Shown one piece after another: positions 18,250-27,259 of a DNA stretch of 49,607 bases. Each line of letters starts with the position of its first letter. Positions within the stretch are counted from its first letter, which is position 1. The notes under the pieces are model-generated. The model did not search any database. It was not told where the DNA came from and worked only from the letters and a program-made list of their open reading frames with translations. This DNA is from TWA4 sp034086685. Its GTDB lineage: Bacteria; Bacillota; Clostridia; Lachnospirales; Lachnospiraceae. The translations under genes were made by a program, and so were the position numbers. Location of the stretch: the NCBI GenBank assembly GCA_034086685.1, contig JAXDZY010000140.1, positions 1 through 49,607 of the forward strand, given 5' to 3'.

Positions 18250-18465
18250 CTATTCATCCTCTTTTTCGAGTGCTTTTTTTACAATATCACAATCTTTATT
18301 GTACTGGCACTGCAGGTAATCACAACCCAGAATTCTTTCCAGACAAAGACCACATTTCTCAATGGAATATTCACAGGTGACCATGTTGGTCTGATTTTTT
18401 GCTTTACAGTACCCTGTAAAAATATACTCATCCAGATCCTCCTGATCTATTGACTGCATATTCAT
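18250..18465 (-). CDS. Small Cys-rich hypothetical protein
   Basis: A 71-residue protein with seven cysteines: one in GYCKAK, then a cluster CEYS..CGLC....GCDYLQCQYNKDC. The spacing suggests a metal (zinc or iron-sulfur) site or disulfides, but no family is recognised. GGAGG is 13 bases before the ATG at 18465 and two bases before an in-frame GTG at 18477; either could be the start. It is the first gene of the group with the 89-residue and Sel1/TPR genes. Confidence 0.7.
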   Translation of the reverse strand: MNMQSIDQEDLDEYIFTGYCKAKNQTNMVTCEYSIEKCGLCLERILGCDYLQCQYNKDCDIVKKALEKEDE

Positions 18466-18551
18466 ACTCTTATTCACTTCCTCCCATCAGAGCAGTTTAC
18501 CACATTCCCTGTCTGAATTAAAGAGTTCCTGATAAATTTCCTTTTCCCTTC

Positions 18552-18580
18552 TTGACAAATTTTCCTTTTTTCGTTACATT
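18552..18580 (+). promoter_or_regulatory. Sigma-A promoter for the MATE gene
   Basis: TTGACA (18552-18557), a 17-base spacer and TACATT (18575-18580) lie 36 bases before the ATG at 18617. The -35 is perfect. Confidence 0.7.
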
Positions 18581-18616
18581 GAAAAGACACTCATTCAGAA
18601 TATCGGGGAGATCGTT

Positions 18617-19972
18617 ATGAAAAATACAACTCGGAATATGACTGCAGGAAAACCTGCCTCATTGCTGCTGCAATTTGCTCTGCCTCTCATGGCAGGAAAT
18701 CTTTTTCAGGAATTTTATACGGTAGCTGATACCATAATCGTAGGACAGTTTCTGGGAGTTCATGCCCTGGCTGCCATTGGAGCCGGGGGCTGGATTACCT
18801 GGATGATGACTTCTGCCATTCAGGGCTTTACCCAGGGGTTCTCCATTCCGGCTGCTCAGGCATTCGGTGCAGGCAATCATGAGCAGATTCGAAAAAACAT
18901 GGGCAATGCAGCAATTTTGTCAGCTGTTTTGTCCATTATCCTGGTTCTGGCCGGAGAATCCATCCTTCGTCCGCTCCTGACATTACTGGATACGCCGGCG
19001 GAGATTTTTTCCACCTCACTTATGTATCTGCGTATCTATTATGCGGCCTGTCCCATTATGATGGCTTATAATTATGCGGCCTGCAATCTGCGGGCACTGG
19101 GCAACAGCCAGGCGCCTCTCCGTGCCATGATACTGGCTTCCGTGATTAATATTATACTTGATCTGTTATTTGTAGGACCACTGCAAATGGGGGTTGCCGG
19201 AGCAGTTATTGCCACTGTAATCGCGCAGTTTTTCGCGGCTGCTTACTCTATTTACTGTCTGTTCCGGATTGATTTTATCTATTTTGTAAAAGAAGACCTG
19301 AAGCTGAATCCTGGATTCTGCAGAAGGCTTCTGGTACTGGGAGCCCCCATGTCCCTGCAGAATATTATTATATCCATTGGCGGTATCATGGTTCAGTTTA
19401 TCGTCAATCAGTTTGGCATTACGTTCATTGCAGGATTTACTGCCACCAACCGTCTGTACGGTCTTATCGAAACAGCTGGAATTTCCTACGGATATGCCAT
19501 GACCACCTACACAGGACAAAACAAAGGAGCCGGCTTATACAAACGAATCCATCAGGGAGTTCTCACTGCCCATGCAATCGGTCTGATTACATCCGTATCC
19601 ATCTCCCTGATCATGATTTTTTTCGGCAAATCCATTCTGAGCCTTTTTATTACGGGAACTCCGGAAGAAATCGCCGCCACTATGGCAGTTGCATACCGCT
19701 ACCTGTTTATCATGAGCCTTTTCCTTCCCGTCCTGTACAGCCTGCATATTCTGCGTTCCAGCCTTATGGGGCTGGGCAACAGTACCATTCCCATGTGTTC
19801 CGGCATTGCAGAACTGATCATGCGGGTCAGTTCCGCTTTTCTGATTCCCGCATATTTCGGAGAGATGAACCTGTTTTTCGCCGAACCTATCGCCTGGGCA
19901 GGAGCTGTGGCTGTACTGCTTACCGGCTATCTGTGTGAGATGCGCCGGCTTACCCGCCGAATGCACATATGA
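18617..19972 (+). CDS. MATE family efflux transporter
   Basis: A 451-residue integral membrane protein with about twelve helices and the MATE signature near the start (PLMAGNLFQEFYTVADTIIV; GVHALAAIGAGGWITW) and its pseudo-repeat in the second half (GFTATNRLYGLIETAGISYG). MATE proteins export drugs or metabolites in exchange for Na+ or H+. It stands alone on the plus strand between minus-strand units, with its own promoter and terminator. The substrate is not predictable. Confidence 0.93.
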   Translation: MKNTTRNMTAGKPASLLLQFALPLMAGNLFQEFYTVADTIIVGQFLGVHALAAIGAGGWITWMMTSAIQGFTQGFSIPAAQAFGAGNHEQIRKNMGNAAILSAVLSIILVLAGESILRPLLTLLDTPAEIFSTSLMYLRIYYAACPIMMAYNYAACNLRALGNSQAPLRAMILASVINIILDLLFVGPLQMGVAGAVIATVIAQFFAAAYSIYCLFRIDFIYFVKEDLKLNPGFCRRLLVLGAPMSLQNIIISIGGIMVQFIVNQFGITFIAGFTATNRLYGLIETAGISYGYAMTTYTGQNKGAGLYKRIHQGVLTAHAIGLITSVSISLIMIFFGKSILSLFITGTPEEIAATMAVAYRYLFIMSLFLPVLYSLHILRSSLMGLGNSTIPMCSGIAELIMRVSSAFLIPAYFGEMNLFFAEPIAWAGAVAVLLTGYLCEMRRLTRRMHI

Positions 19973-19998
19973 TAAATCAGAATCCATACAGAAAACAA

Positions 19999-20023
19999 AA
20001 AGACGCCCGAAAGCGTCTTTTTT
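19999..20023 (+). terminator. Terminator after the MATE gene
   Basis: AAAGACGC and GCGTCTTT form a perfect 8-bp stem with a six-base loop and six T afterwards. The A-run on the other side may let it also stop transcripts of the convergent ABC ATPase gene. Confidence 0.9.
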
Positions 20024-20047
20024 GTTCGTTTAATCTGTAAAACCATC

Positions 20048-20842
20048 CTAGCCTAAAATAGCTTTATCGCTGGCAAACTGTTCACCGCTTACTACTTCGA
20101 ACTGGTGAAGCAGATCTTCCACAGTCAGTTTCTTCTTCTCTTCCCCGCGGATATCCAGAATAATCTGACCGTCCATCATCATGATCAGACGATTGCCATG
20201 TGCAATGGCATCGCGCATATTATGCGTAATCATAAGAGTTGTCAGATGATCTCTGTTGACAATTGTTTCTGTGGTTTCCAGAACCTTTGCAGCTGTTTTG
20301 GGATCCAGCGCTGCCGTATGCTCATCCAGCAGAAGAAGCTTTGGCTTTTTCAGAGTTGCCATAAGAAGCGTCAGTGCCTGACGCTGACCGCCGGAAAGAA
20401 GTCCCACCTTACTGGTCAGGCGGTTTTCCAGACCAAGTCCGAGGATTTTCAGCAGTTCTCTGTATTCTTCACGTTCCTTTTTACGGATACCCGGTAAAAG
20501 AGTACGACTTTGTCCGCGTCTGTAAGCCAGCGCAAGATTCTCTTCAATGCCCATGGTAGCCGCTGTTCCTGTCATGGGATCCTGGAATACACGACCCAGA
20601 TAAGCGGCACGCTTATGCTCCGATAATTTTGTCACATCTGTTCCGTCAATAATAATCTGTCCTTCATCCACAGGCCATACCCCTGCCACAGCATTAAGCA
20701 TGGTTGATTTACCTGCGCCATTGCCGCCGATAACCGTTACAAAATCGCCATCCTCCAGAGTCAGTGATATTCCCTTCAGAGCCTGCTTTTCATTGACCGT
20801 TCCGGGATTGAAAGTTTTATATACATTTTTAATCTCCAGCAT
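20048..20842 (-). CDS. ABC importer ATPase (TrpX-type system)
   Basis: A 264-residue ABC ATPase with Walker A GGNGAGKST (about 40), signature LSGGQRQ (about 150), Walker B LLLLDEHTAALD (an H replaces the common P) and switch His in MITHNM. It energises uptake with the permease directly upstream, whose stop overlaps its start (TAATG). The three-gene set of ATPase, single permease and ABC_sub_bind lipoprotein is the layout of streptococcal TrpXYZ and related amino-acid importers. Confidence 0.92.
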   Translation of the reverse strand: MLEIKNVYKTFNPGTVNEKQALKGISLTLEDGDFVTVIGGNGAGKSTMLNAVAGVWPVDEGQIIIDGTDVTKLSEHKRAAYLGRVFQDPMTGTAATMGIEENLALAYRRGQSRTLLPGIRKKEREEYRELLKILGLGLENRLTSKVGLLSGGQRQALTLLMATLKKPKLLLLDEHTAALDPKTAAKVLETTETIVNRDHLTTLMITHNMRDAIAHGNRLIMMMDGQIILDIRGEEKKKLTVEDLLHQFEVVSGEQFASDKAILG

Positions 20843-21789
20843 TACTGATTGCCCCCTCTCTTAACCGGTTTTGAGAAATATTTCCCTTTCCAATAGGGAA
20901 CAGCTAGGAATACTGCTACAACCAGAGCGGAAAGAAGCTTCAGTAAATCCGTATCAATACCGCGCCAGATTACTACCTGAAGCACCAGATAATACAGAAT
21001 CGATCCAAAGGCAACACCCAGAAGGCGGAAACCAAAGTTATGGAAAATCTTTCCAAATACTGCTTCGCCGATTATTACAGCTGCCAGGCCGATAACAATT
21101 GCTCCACGTCCCATCTGAACATCGGCAAAGCCCTGATACTGAGCCAGCAATGCACTGGATAAACCAACCAGTCCATTGGAAATCATCAGCCCCAGCACTT
21201 TATTCATATTTGTATTAATACCCTGAGCACGTGCCATATTGCCATTGCATCCGGTGGCACGCAGTGAGCATCCCAGCTCGGTTCCGAAAAACCAGTACAG
21301 AACCAGAATAACCGCAAGTGTAATTATTGCAACAATAACAATGGTATTACTGAAAAATCCGCTGATGGTACTCCCTGCCTTATCGATGGTGGCAGACAGC
21401 TTAATGTATCGAAGGGATACCAGCAGATCACACTGATCCACATTAATTGCCTGATTGGCCTTTCCCATGATCTTCAGATTCACGGAATACAACGACAGCT
21501 GAGTCAATATACCTGCAAGAATAGCAGGTATTCCCATAAAAGTATGAAACAGACCTGTTGCAAGCCCGGCCAGCATGCCTGCTGCTGTTGCTGCCAGCAT
21601 GGCAACCCATACATTATGTCCGCTGATCAGCATCATAATACATACAGCACCTCCGGTACACATGGTACCGTCAACAGTCAGATCGGCCACATCCAGAATA
21701 CGGTATGTAATATACACACCTATAGCCATAATCCCCCAGATCAGTCCCTGTGCAACCGCCCCGGGTAATGCGGTAATTAAACTTTCCAT
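20842..21789 (-). CDS. ABC importer permease (TrpX-type system)
   Basis: A 315-residue permease with eight or more membrane helices and the branched-chain-like permease motif ATGCNGNMARAQGINTNMNK in the second half, which contacts the ATPase. The start ADLTVDGTMCTGGAV is typical of this subfamily. GGAGG is 11 bases before the ATG. A terminator lies between it and the lipoprotein gene upstream, so it receives only read-through transcription. Confidence 0.92.
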   Translation of the reverse strand: MESLITALPGAVAQGLIWGIMAIGVYITYRILDVADLTVDGTMCTGGAVCIMMLISGHNVWVAMLAATAAGMLAGLATGLFHTFMGIPAILAGILTQLSLYSVNLKIMGKANQAINVDQCDLLVSLRYIKLSATIDKAGSTISGFFSNTIVIVAIITLAVILVLYWFFGTELGCSLRATGCNGNMARAQGINTNMNKVLGLMISNGLVGLSSALLAQYQGFADVQMGRGAIVIGLAAVIIGEAVFGKIFHNFGFRLLGVAFGSILYYLVLQVVIWRGIDTDLLKLLSALVVAVFLAVPYWKGKYFSKPVKRGGNQ

Positions 21790-21884
21790 ATTACGTATTA
21801 TCCTCCATATAATCCTGTGTACTCTCCCATTATATACAAATTAATCGAAATGTCCAGTTAAATGTTATGAATACACTTCCTGCT

Positions 21885-21933
21885 ATATAAAAAGCGGGGG
21901 CGGAAGAATCACTTTTGAATCTTCCATCCCCGC
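21885..21933 (-). terminator. Internal terminator between lipoprotein and permease genes
   Basis: On the minus strand GCGGGG...GGAAGATTC pairs with GAATCTTCC-like and CCCCGC arms (21894-21933) and is followed by TTTTTATAT. It should lower permease/ATPase expression below that of the binding protein. Confidence 0.8.
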
Positions 21934-21981
21934 ACATCCTGCATTCAGACAGGTTCCGGTCAATCACCGGAAATCTCCCGA

Positions 21982-23040
21982 TTATTCTGCCGTGATTGCT
22001 TCGTAACCGTCAGGAATTGTAATATTCATCTCCTTGCAGATGGACTCATTATATTTCTTAACAAAGTTAGGAGCATATTCAATGGGCATTGTTGAAATAT
22101 CTTCACCATCTCTCAGAATACGTACAGCCATCTTACCGGTTGCAACACCCAGATCATAGTAACTGATGGAAAGGGTCGCAACGCCGCAGCCTGCACAGAT
22201 ACCCTCTTCACCGGCAATGATAGGAACACCCGCAGGCATACAGATATTGTTGATAATACCTGTATTGGAAGCAACTGTGTTGTCTGTAGGCACATAAATT
22301 ACATCACATTCTGTGGAAGCTGTAGTTGTAACAGCGGAAATATCATTGGAATCTGAGAAGGCATAATATTTGCAGCTGTAACCCAGATCTTCAAGGAAAG
22401 CTTTCACTGTATCAACCTGATACTGTGAATTTGCCTCTGATGAGCAGTAAAGCAGACCTACATTTTTTGCATCGGGAAAAAGCTCTTTAACCATATTCGC
22501 CTGATCTTCCAGAGGTGCCAGATCAGATGTACCGGAAATATTGTTTCCAACAGTGCCGTCAAAATCGGAAAGCTGAAGAGCTACACCATATTCAGTTACA
22601 GAAGTACCAAGAATCGGAATCTCATTGGTTGCTGCTGCTGCTGCCTGCAGAGCAGGAGTTGCATTGGCAAGAATCAGGTCATACTTGTTTGATACAAAAT
22701 TATTGACAATTGTTGAACAGGTATTGGAATCATTCTGTGCATTCTGATTGTCAAATTCAACTGCATCTGCGCCAAGTTCTTTTGTTACTTCATCGATAAA
22801 TCCCTGTGTTGCTGCATCCAGCGCTTCGTGCTGAACCAGCTGACAGATACCGATCTTAAACTTGCCGGATACGGTTGATGAAGATTCTGCTGCATCAGCT
22901 TCAGCTGAAGATGCTGCAGCTTCAGTTGTGGAAGGTTCTTCTTTTTTTGATTCTCCTGAATCAGAAGAGCCGCATGCTGTCATAGACATTGCCAGCACAA
23001 ATGCCAGCATAAATGCAAAAATCTTTTTTGCTGTTTTCAT
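21982..23040 (-). CDS. ABC transporter substrate-binding lipoprotein (ABC_sub_bind)
   Basis: A 352-residue lipoprotein: signal peptide with lipobox SMTAC (Cys23), a Ser/Glu-rich linker (about 25-60), then a two-lobe periplasmic-binding fold of the ABC_sub_bind family (KFKIGICQLVQHEALDAATQ; LFPDAKNVGLLYCSSEANSQ; VPTDNTVASN). Characterised relatives bind tryptophan or tyrosine; the ligand here is not provable. GAGAGG stands before the ATG and a strong promoter is 64 bases upstream. The leader is too short for a T-box. Confidence 0.92.
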   Translation of the reverse strand: MKTAKKIFAFMLAFVLAMSMTACGSSDSGESKKEEPSTTEAAASSAEADAAESSSTVSGKFKIGICQLVQHEALDAATQGFIDEVTKELGADAVEFDNQNAQNDSNTCSTIVNNFVSNKYDLILANATPALQAAAAATNEIPILGTSVTEYGVALQLSDFDGTVGNNISGTSDLAPLEDQANMVKELFPDAKNVGLLYCSSEANSQYQVDTVKAFLEDLGYSCKYYAFSDSNDISAVTTTASTECDVIYVPTDNTVASNTGIINNICMPAGVPIIAGEEGICAGCGVATLSISYYDLGVATGKMAVRILRDGEDISTMPIEYAPNFVKKYNESICKEMNITIPDGYEAITAE

Positions 23041-23103
23041 ACTTATTTCCTCTCTTCCATTATTTCATATCTCTATCCAGGATACAGATATTTGCTGTCA
23101 CGT

Positions 23104-23132
23104 ATTATAACGCTTTAATGCTGAAAAGTCAA
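23104..23132 (-). promoter_or_regulatory. Sigma-A promoter for the ABC importer operon
   Basis: TTGACT (23132-23127), a 17-base spacer and a perfect TATAAT (23109-23104) on the minus strand, 64 bases before the lipoprotein start. Confidence 0.8.
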
Positions 23133-23178
23133 GAAGTTCCGTCAGGCTTCACAGACTCCCGCATTGTCGATTCTTTGT

Positions 23179-25353
23179 TTATACGGTTTTTTCTTCCAGA
23201 TATGCAGTGATATCCTCTTCTATTTTTTTCATCTTCTCAGCCGTATCTTCATTCTCACAGGGAATCCGGTGAATAATCCTGGACATGTAATTATTTTCCC
23301 TGATTATCTGCAGGGTTTCTTTAAAATTAATATCATACACATAAGCCACATAAGATACCCAGTAGTCCATGGCTGTTCTGCGATCCGGTGAATATATGGA
23401 ACGTCTGTCACAGACTGACCGGAAAACCTGATCACTGATTGCTTCCCTGCCGACTTCCTCAGGCGTTTTATTAAGAAGAACTTCAACCGAATCTTCCAGC
23501 TTTACACGACAGTTATCCAGTTTATCTGCATCACGGATCAATCTGGCATGAAGCAGTGTCCGATCATCACCGATATCCTTCAGTTCAAAATCAGAATGTC
23601 TGGCAATAGCCGTACGAATCAGTTCATCATACTGATCGTCTTCAATAAAACGGCGGATCATGCCCTCATCAAACAGGATATGAACACCTTCCATGGCATG
23701 ATCCATGGTGGTCGGTTCAAAACTGTCATACCGTTTCAGCTGCTCAAACCTGCCGATATCATGAAGCAGTCCGATCAGCATGGCCAGATCAACATCCTCC
23801 TGAGACAGTCCCATACGGACTGCAATCTGTCTGCTGCAGTCCACGACACAATATGTATGTGTGATTTTTAATTGAATCTTATCATCCTCTCTGTCATATC
23901 CATCCAGATACTGTTCAAAAATCTGCTTTGCATGTTCAAAATCAATACCTTGCGTCTGTACCGTTTTCATCTCACTCTTTTCCTTTCTGTATCTCATCAA
24001 AACAAACAGCATAAGGATCACCGCCAGAAGCAGAACCAGCGCAATCCCTGCAAGACAGATATAAAATGTCTGCCGGGATTTTTCGCACAAAGCCTGAATC
24101 TCTTTGGTTCTTCCGGTCTTTCCTGCCTTATCGGACATGGTCAGACGAAGCCTGCTTTCTCCCAGTCTCATCCCCTCATACATATAGGATGCTTCTGCAA
24201 AACAACCGTCATACTCCTTTTCCGGATCCAGATAATTCATGACTGTATTCAGATCTTTCAGAGAAAATCCTTCAGGCAGAATCACACTGCTGCTGCCCAC
24301 TTTTTCCAGAACAAACCGTCTATCGGTCTGGATCAGGTTCAACGCATAGCTGTCTGTTGTCAGCCGCTGCTGCCCGGATCCCGCTTCATTTTCCGACAGC
24401 ACATCAAATGCATTAAATCCGTAATCAAATAAAGCGCGGGTGGAGCGATACTGCTCATTTTTCTCACACTGCATCACACAGCATATAAGCTTCATGCCGT
24501 CTTTTTCTGCATAAGTCACCAGGGTATATCCTGAAGCGCTGGTGAAACCTGTCTTCCCTGCCTTACAGTACTCATAATAAAAATCTGATTCCTGTTTCAG
24601 CATCTGATGGCGCATGGCCAGCTTTCTTGCTGCGTGAGTATTCGTAGCAGGTATCGTATATGAAAGAGAACCGGCAATCTCCAGAAATTCATCATGCTGA
24701 ATACAATCTCTCATAATCATGGCCATGTCATAGGGAGTTGTGTAATGATTCTCATCAGCAAGACCACTGGGATTGGTAAAATGTGTATGAACAGCTCCTG
24801 CCTGAACCGCACGTTCATTCATCTTTTCCGCAAAAGCCGCAATCGTACCCGAATTATGTACGGCAAGGGCATTTGCCGCATCATTGGCAGATTCCAGCAA
24901 AAGACCATTCAGACAGTCTTCAACAGACATCTTCTCACCGTCCGAAGGATCAATTGAAACATAACCTTCCGGCAGCGGAGTCAGGGCTTCCCCTTTAAAT
25001 ACCAGTGTATCGGAAAGATTACAGTTTTCAATAGTAATCAGTGCTGTAAGAATTTTGGTGATGCTGGCAGGAAAACGTTTACTGTCTGCATTTTTTGCAT
25101 AAAGTACCATTCCGCTGTCTGCTTCAATCAGCACAGCTGCTCCGGCACTGATTTTTGGAGCTTCAGGCCAGTCTTCTGCCGTAATATATTCATCATCGGA
25201 ACGTCTCGGTGTTTCCTTTCCCTGCGCTGCTACCCATACGGAATTACCATAAAACACAGAAGCAGTAATCATCAGGAAACACACAATTAAAAACAAACAT
25301 TTTGTAAACTTGGATATCTCCGGAGACACCTTACGGGTATATTTTTGGAACAT
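23179..25353 (-). CDS. D-Ala-D-Ala carboxypeptidase fused to a cytoplasmic HD phosphohydrolase
   Basis: A 724-residue protein with an unusual order of domains. An N-terminal signal/anchor helix (about 17-43) precedes a DacA-type S11 peptidase with SITK (nucleophile Ser97, Lys100), SAN (155-157) and KTG (267-269), then a DacA-like C-terminal beta region. A membrane helix (about 430-454) leads to an HD-superfamily domain with His499, HD 531-532, MDHAMEGVHIL and DADKLDN. The first half trims peptidoglycan side chains outside the cell; the second should hydrolyse an unknown phosphoester inside. The start at 25353 has AAGGA seven bases upstream. An internal ATG at 23970 with AAAGGA ten bases upstream could also give a separate 263-residue HD protein. 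Confidence 0.88.
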   Translation of the reverse strand: MFQKYTRKVSPEISKFTKCLFLIVCFLMITASVFYGNSVWVAAQGKETPRRSDDEYITAEDWPEAPKISAGAAVLIEADSGMVLYAKNADSKRFPASITKILTALITIENCNLSDTLVFKGEALTPLPEGYVSIDPSDGEKMSVEDCLNGLLLESANDAANALAVHNSGTIAAFAEKMNERAVQAGAVHTHFTNPSGLADENHYTTPYDMAMIMRDCIQHDEFLEIAGSLSYTIPATNTHAARKLAMRHQMLKQESDFYYEYCKAGKTGFTSASGYTLVTYAEKDGMKLICCVMQCEKNEQYRSTRALFDYGFNAFDVLSENEAGSGQQRLTTDSYALNLIQTDRRFVLEKVGSSSVILPEGFSLKDLNTVMNYLDPEKEYDGCFAEASYMYEGMRLGESRLRLTMSDKAGKTGRTKEIQALCEKSRQTFYICLAGIALVLLLAVILMLFVLMRYRKEKSEMKTVQTQGIDFEHAKQIFEQYLDGYDREDDKIQLKITHTYCVVDCSRQIAVRMGLSQEDVDLAMLIGLLHDIGRFEQLKRYDSFEPTTMDHAMEGVHILFDEGMIRRFIEDDQYDELIRTAIARHSDFELKDIGDDRTLLHARLIRDADKLDNCRVKLEDSVEVLLNKTPEEVGREAISDQVFRSVCDRRSIYSPDRRTAMDYWVSYVAYVYDINFKETLQIIRENNYMSRIIHRIPCENEDTAEKMKKIEEDITAYLEEKTV

Positions 25354-25451
25354 ATATGTATCCTTTCCATTTCTGTTTGTGAAAATGTCAAATTTATCTG
25401 ACACTTTTATTTTCCGGATTATATGGTTTGAATTACCCGAAAAATCGGAAA

Positions 25452-25477
25452 CCGGACATGCTTCAAAGCATATCCGG
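25452..25477 (-). terminator. Hairpin after the LCP gene
   Basis: CCGGACATGCTT and AAGCATATCCGG form a 12-bp stem with one mismatch. On the minus strand it is followed by TTTCCGATTTTT and on the plus strand by CCGTTTTTT, so it can act as a terminator, most relevantly for the LCP gene ending at 25529. Confidence 0.6.
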
Positions 25478-25528
25478 CCGTTTTTTCAGCTGTTCCATCC
25501 TGTCTGCTTTAATAACAGGATACCGACA

Positions 25529-27034
25529 TCAGTCACCATTAACATCCGCCTCGGTAATCTTGTCGCCGTTCATGACAGCTTCCATCAGACTTTTGGCATG
25601 TGCAATGGAAGAATCCGACAGATTGGCCACATACAGACTCTTTCCGGTATAGGAATAACAGTATTCACGGCTTCCCGTTGCGGTAATCGCATAAGAATAC
25701 ATCTCCCAGCTTCTGGAGTCTTCCAGCTGCATCTTAACAAGTGCATAAATAGAATCTGTAGGCAGATTAGTCTGAACCTGATCCGATATCTCATCCATAA
25801 TGCTGCTGAAACCTGTCAGAATCGCAGGTGTTGTACACTTGTTGACAATTCCCTTGATTACTTCCAGCTGGTTTTTACCACGCTGATTATCACCTTCACC
25901 GAAAGAATAACGTTCTCTGGAGAACGCCAGAGCCTGCTTGCCGTCCAGATGATTCATACCCTGCGTATAATGGAATTGTTCTCCCAGATTGCCGCCGCTG
26001 GTAAAATCATATTTGGAGTAAACATCCACACCGCCCAGCGCATCCACAATATTGATAACAGAATTGAAATTCACCCGCGCATAATAATTAATATCGATAT
26101 CATAAATGGAATCAATTGTTTCGATTGATTTATTGATACCGTAAATACCTGCATGAGTCAGCTTATCCTTCTGTGAACCGGAAATTCCGGGAATAACAAC
26201 ATAACCATCACGAGGCGTAGTAACCAGCAGAATCTGTCTTGTAGCAGGATTCACAATCATCAGAATATTCACATCGGAACGGCTTCTTGTGGTAATATCC
26301 CCATATGTATCAATCCCGCTTATATAAGCAATAAAAGGATCCTTTGTAATATCAAAATCTTCAGATACTTTCGGCTCCAGTGAGGCTTCTTTCTCTGTTT
26401 CAAACTCCAGTGTATCGATAATGCGGATCTCATCCGAAAAACAGTAATTCTCTTCTTCCATGGTAAGATCATCGATGAGATCCAGATAGGAGGAATTCAG
26501 AATCATGGCATCCACCTGACCGCTCATCAAAGCCGGATACAGTGCTTCATAATCATCAAAAGCCGTCAGATTCAGATTTGCATCCAGATCCTTTCTGAGC
26601 TTGTCCGCTGCTTTACCCATCAATTCCACATCGTCTGCATACTGAATCCCCCAGGAACCTGTCTTCAGGTCGTCCAGAGTCTGTGCCGGACTGTCCTTTT
26701 TTACCACAACCAGAATCTGATTCTTCTCTATTGAAGCGGTTTTTGAAATATCATTCAATGCCTGATTTGTTTCTCCCACATAGTGAATCCCAAATCCCAG
26801 CACTATAATAACCAGAACAGCAACAATCTTTCCGATCCAGTGAACTTTATCAAAAAACTGTGTTACAAAAACAATGAAAAACAACACAGTCAGGACACCG
26901 GTTATCGCAGCCCAGAGCTTTACAGGAAGAAATCCCATGTCAAAGAACTGCATGGCGAGAATACCGCTCAGAATAAGCTGAGCAACCGCCAGAATAATTC
27001 CTGCGATCTTAGCAATCGATAGTTTTCTTTTCAT
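25529..27034 (-). CDS. LytR-CpsA-Psr (LCP) family protein with solute-binding-like insert
   Basis: LCP enzymes move lipid-linked glycopolymers such as teichoic acids or capsules onto peptidoglycan, outside the membrane. The 501-residue protein has three N-terminal membrane helices (about 7-27, 35-56, 67-86). A segment (about 95-215) resembles a solute-binding-protein lobe (ILVVVKKDSPAQTLDDLKTG; ALMSGQVDAMILNSS). The LCP catalytic domain follows from about 230, with the Arg/Asp-rich motifs TRSRSDVNILM, TPRDGYV and ALAFSRERY. AAGGA is seven bases before this ATG. Confidence 0.92.
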   Translation of the reverse strand: MKRKLSIAKIAGIILAVAQLILSGILAMQFFDMGFLPVKLWAAITGVLTVLFFIVFVTQFFDKVHWIGKIVAVLVIIVLGFGIHYVGETNQALNDISKTASIEKNQILVVVKKDSPAQTLDDLKTGSWGIQYADDVELMGKAADKLRKDLDANLNLTAFDDYEALYPALMSGQVDAMILNSSYLDLIDDLTMEEENYCFSDEIRIIDTLEFETEKEASLEPKVSEDFDITKDPFIAYISGIDTYGDITTRSRSDVNILMIVNPATRQILLVTTPRDGYVVIPGISGSQKDKLTHAGIYGINKSIETIDSIYDIDINYYARVNFNSVINIVDALGGVDVYSKYDFTSGGNLGEQFHYTQGMNHLDGKQALAFSRERYSFGEGDNQRGKNQLEVIKGIVNKCTTPAILTGFSSIMDEISDQVQTNLPTDSIYALVKMQLEDSRSWEMYSYAITATGSREYCYSYTGKSLYVANLSDSSIAHAKSLMEAVMNGDKITEADVNGD

Positions 27035-27259
27035 AAGCATATCCTTCTTTTTGATTAAATAGAGTCATTCGTACAGATCAGCCCTTTTTCAACAAATATC
27101 ATGCAAAAAATCTGCAATACAGACTGCATTTACGAATACCTCTGTATTCTACCACGGATTCTTCCCCATTACAAAGAAAATTCTATTAAGAAAATATTAA
27201 AAATGTCTTTTCACATTTCACTGATTTTTGTCATATTATAAAGAAAAAAGGAGTTCATT

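Noticed and set aside
23041..23110. T-box leader for a tryptophan-type importer
   Set aside because: The promoter leaves a leader of only about 55-60 bases, too short for a T-box, and the T-box core sequence is absent.
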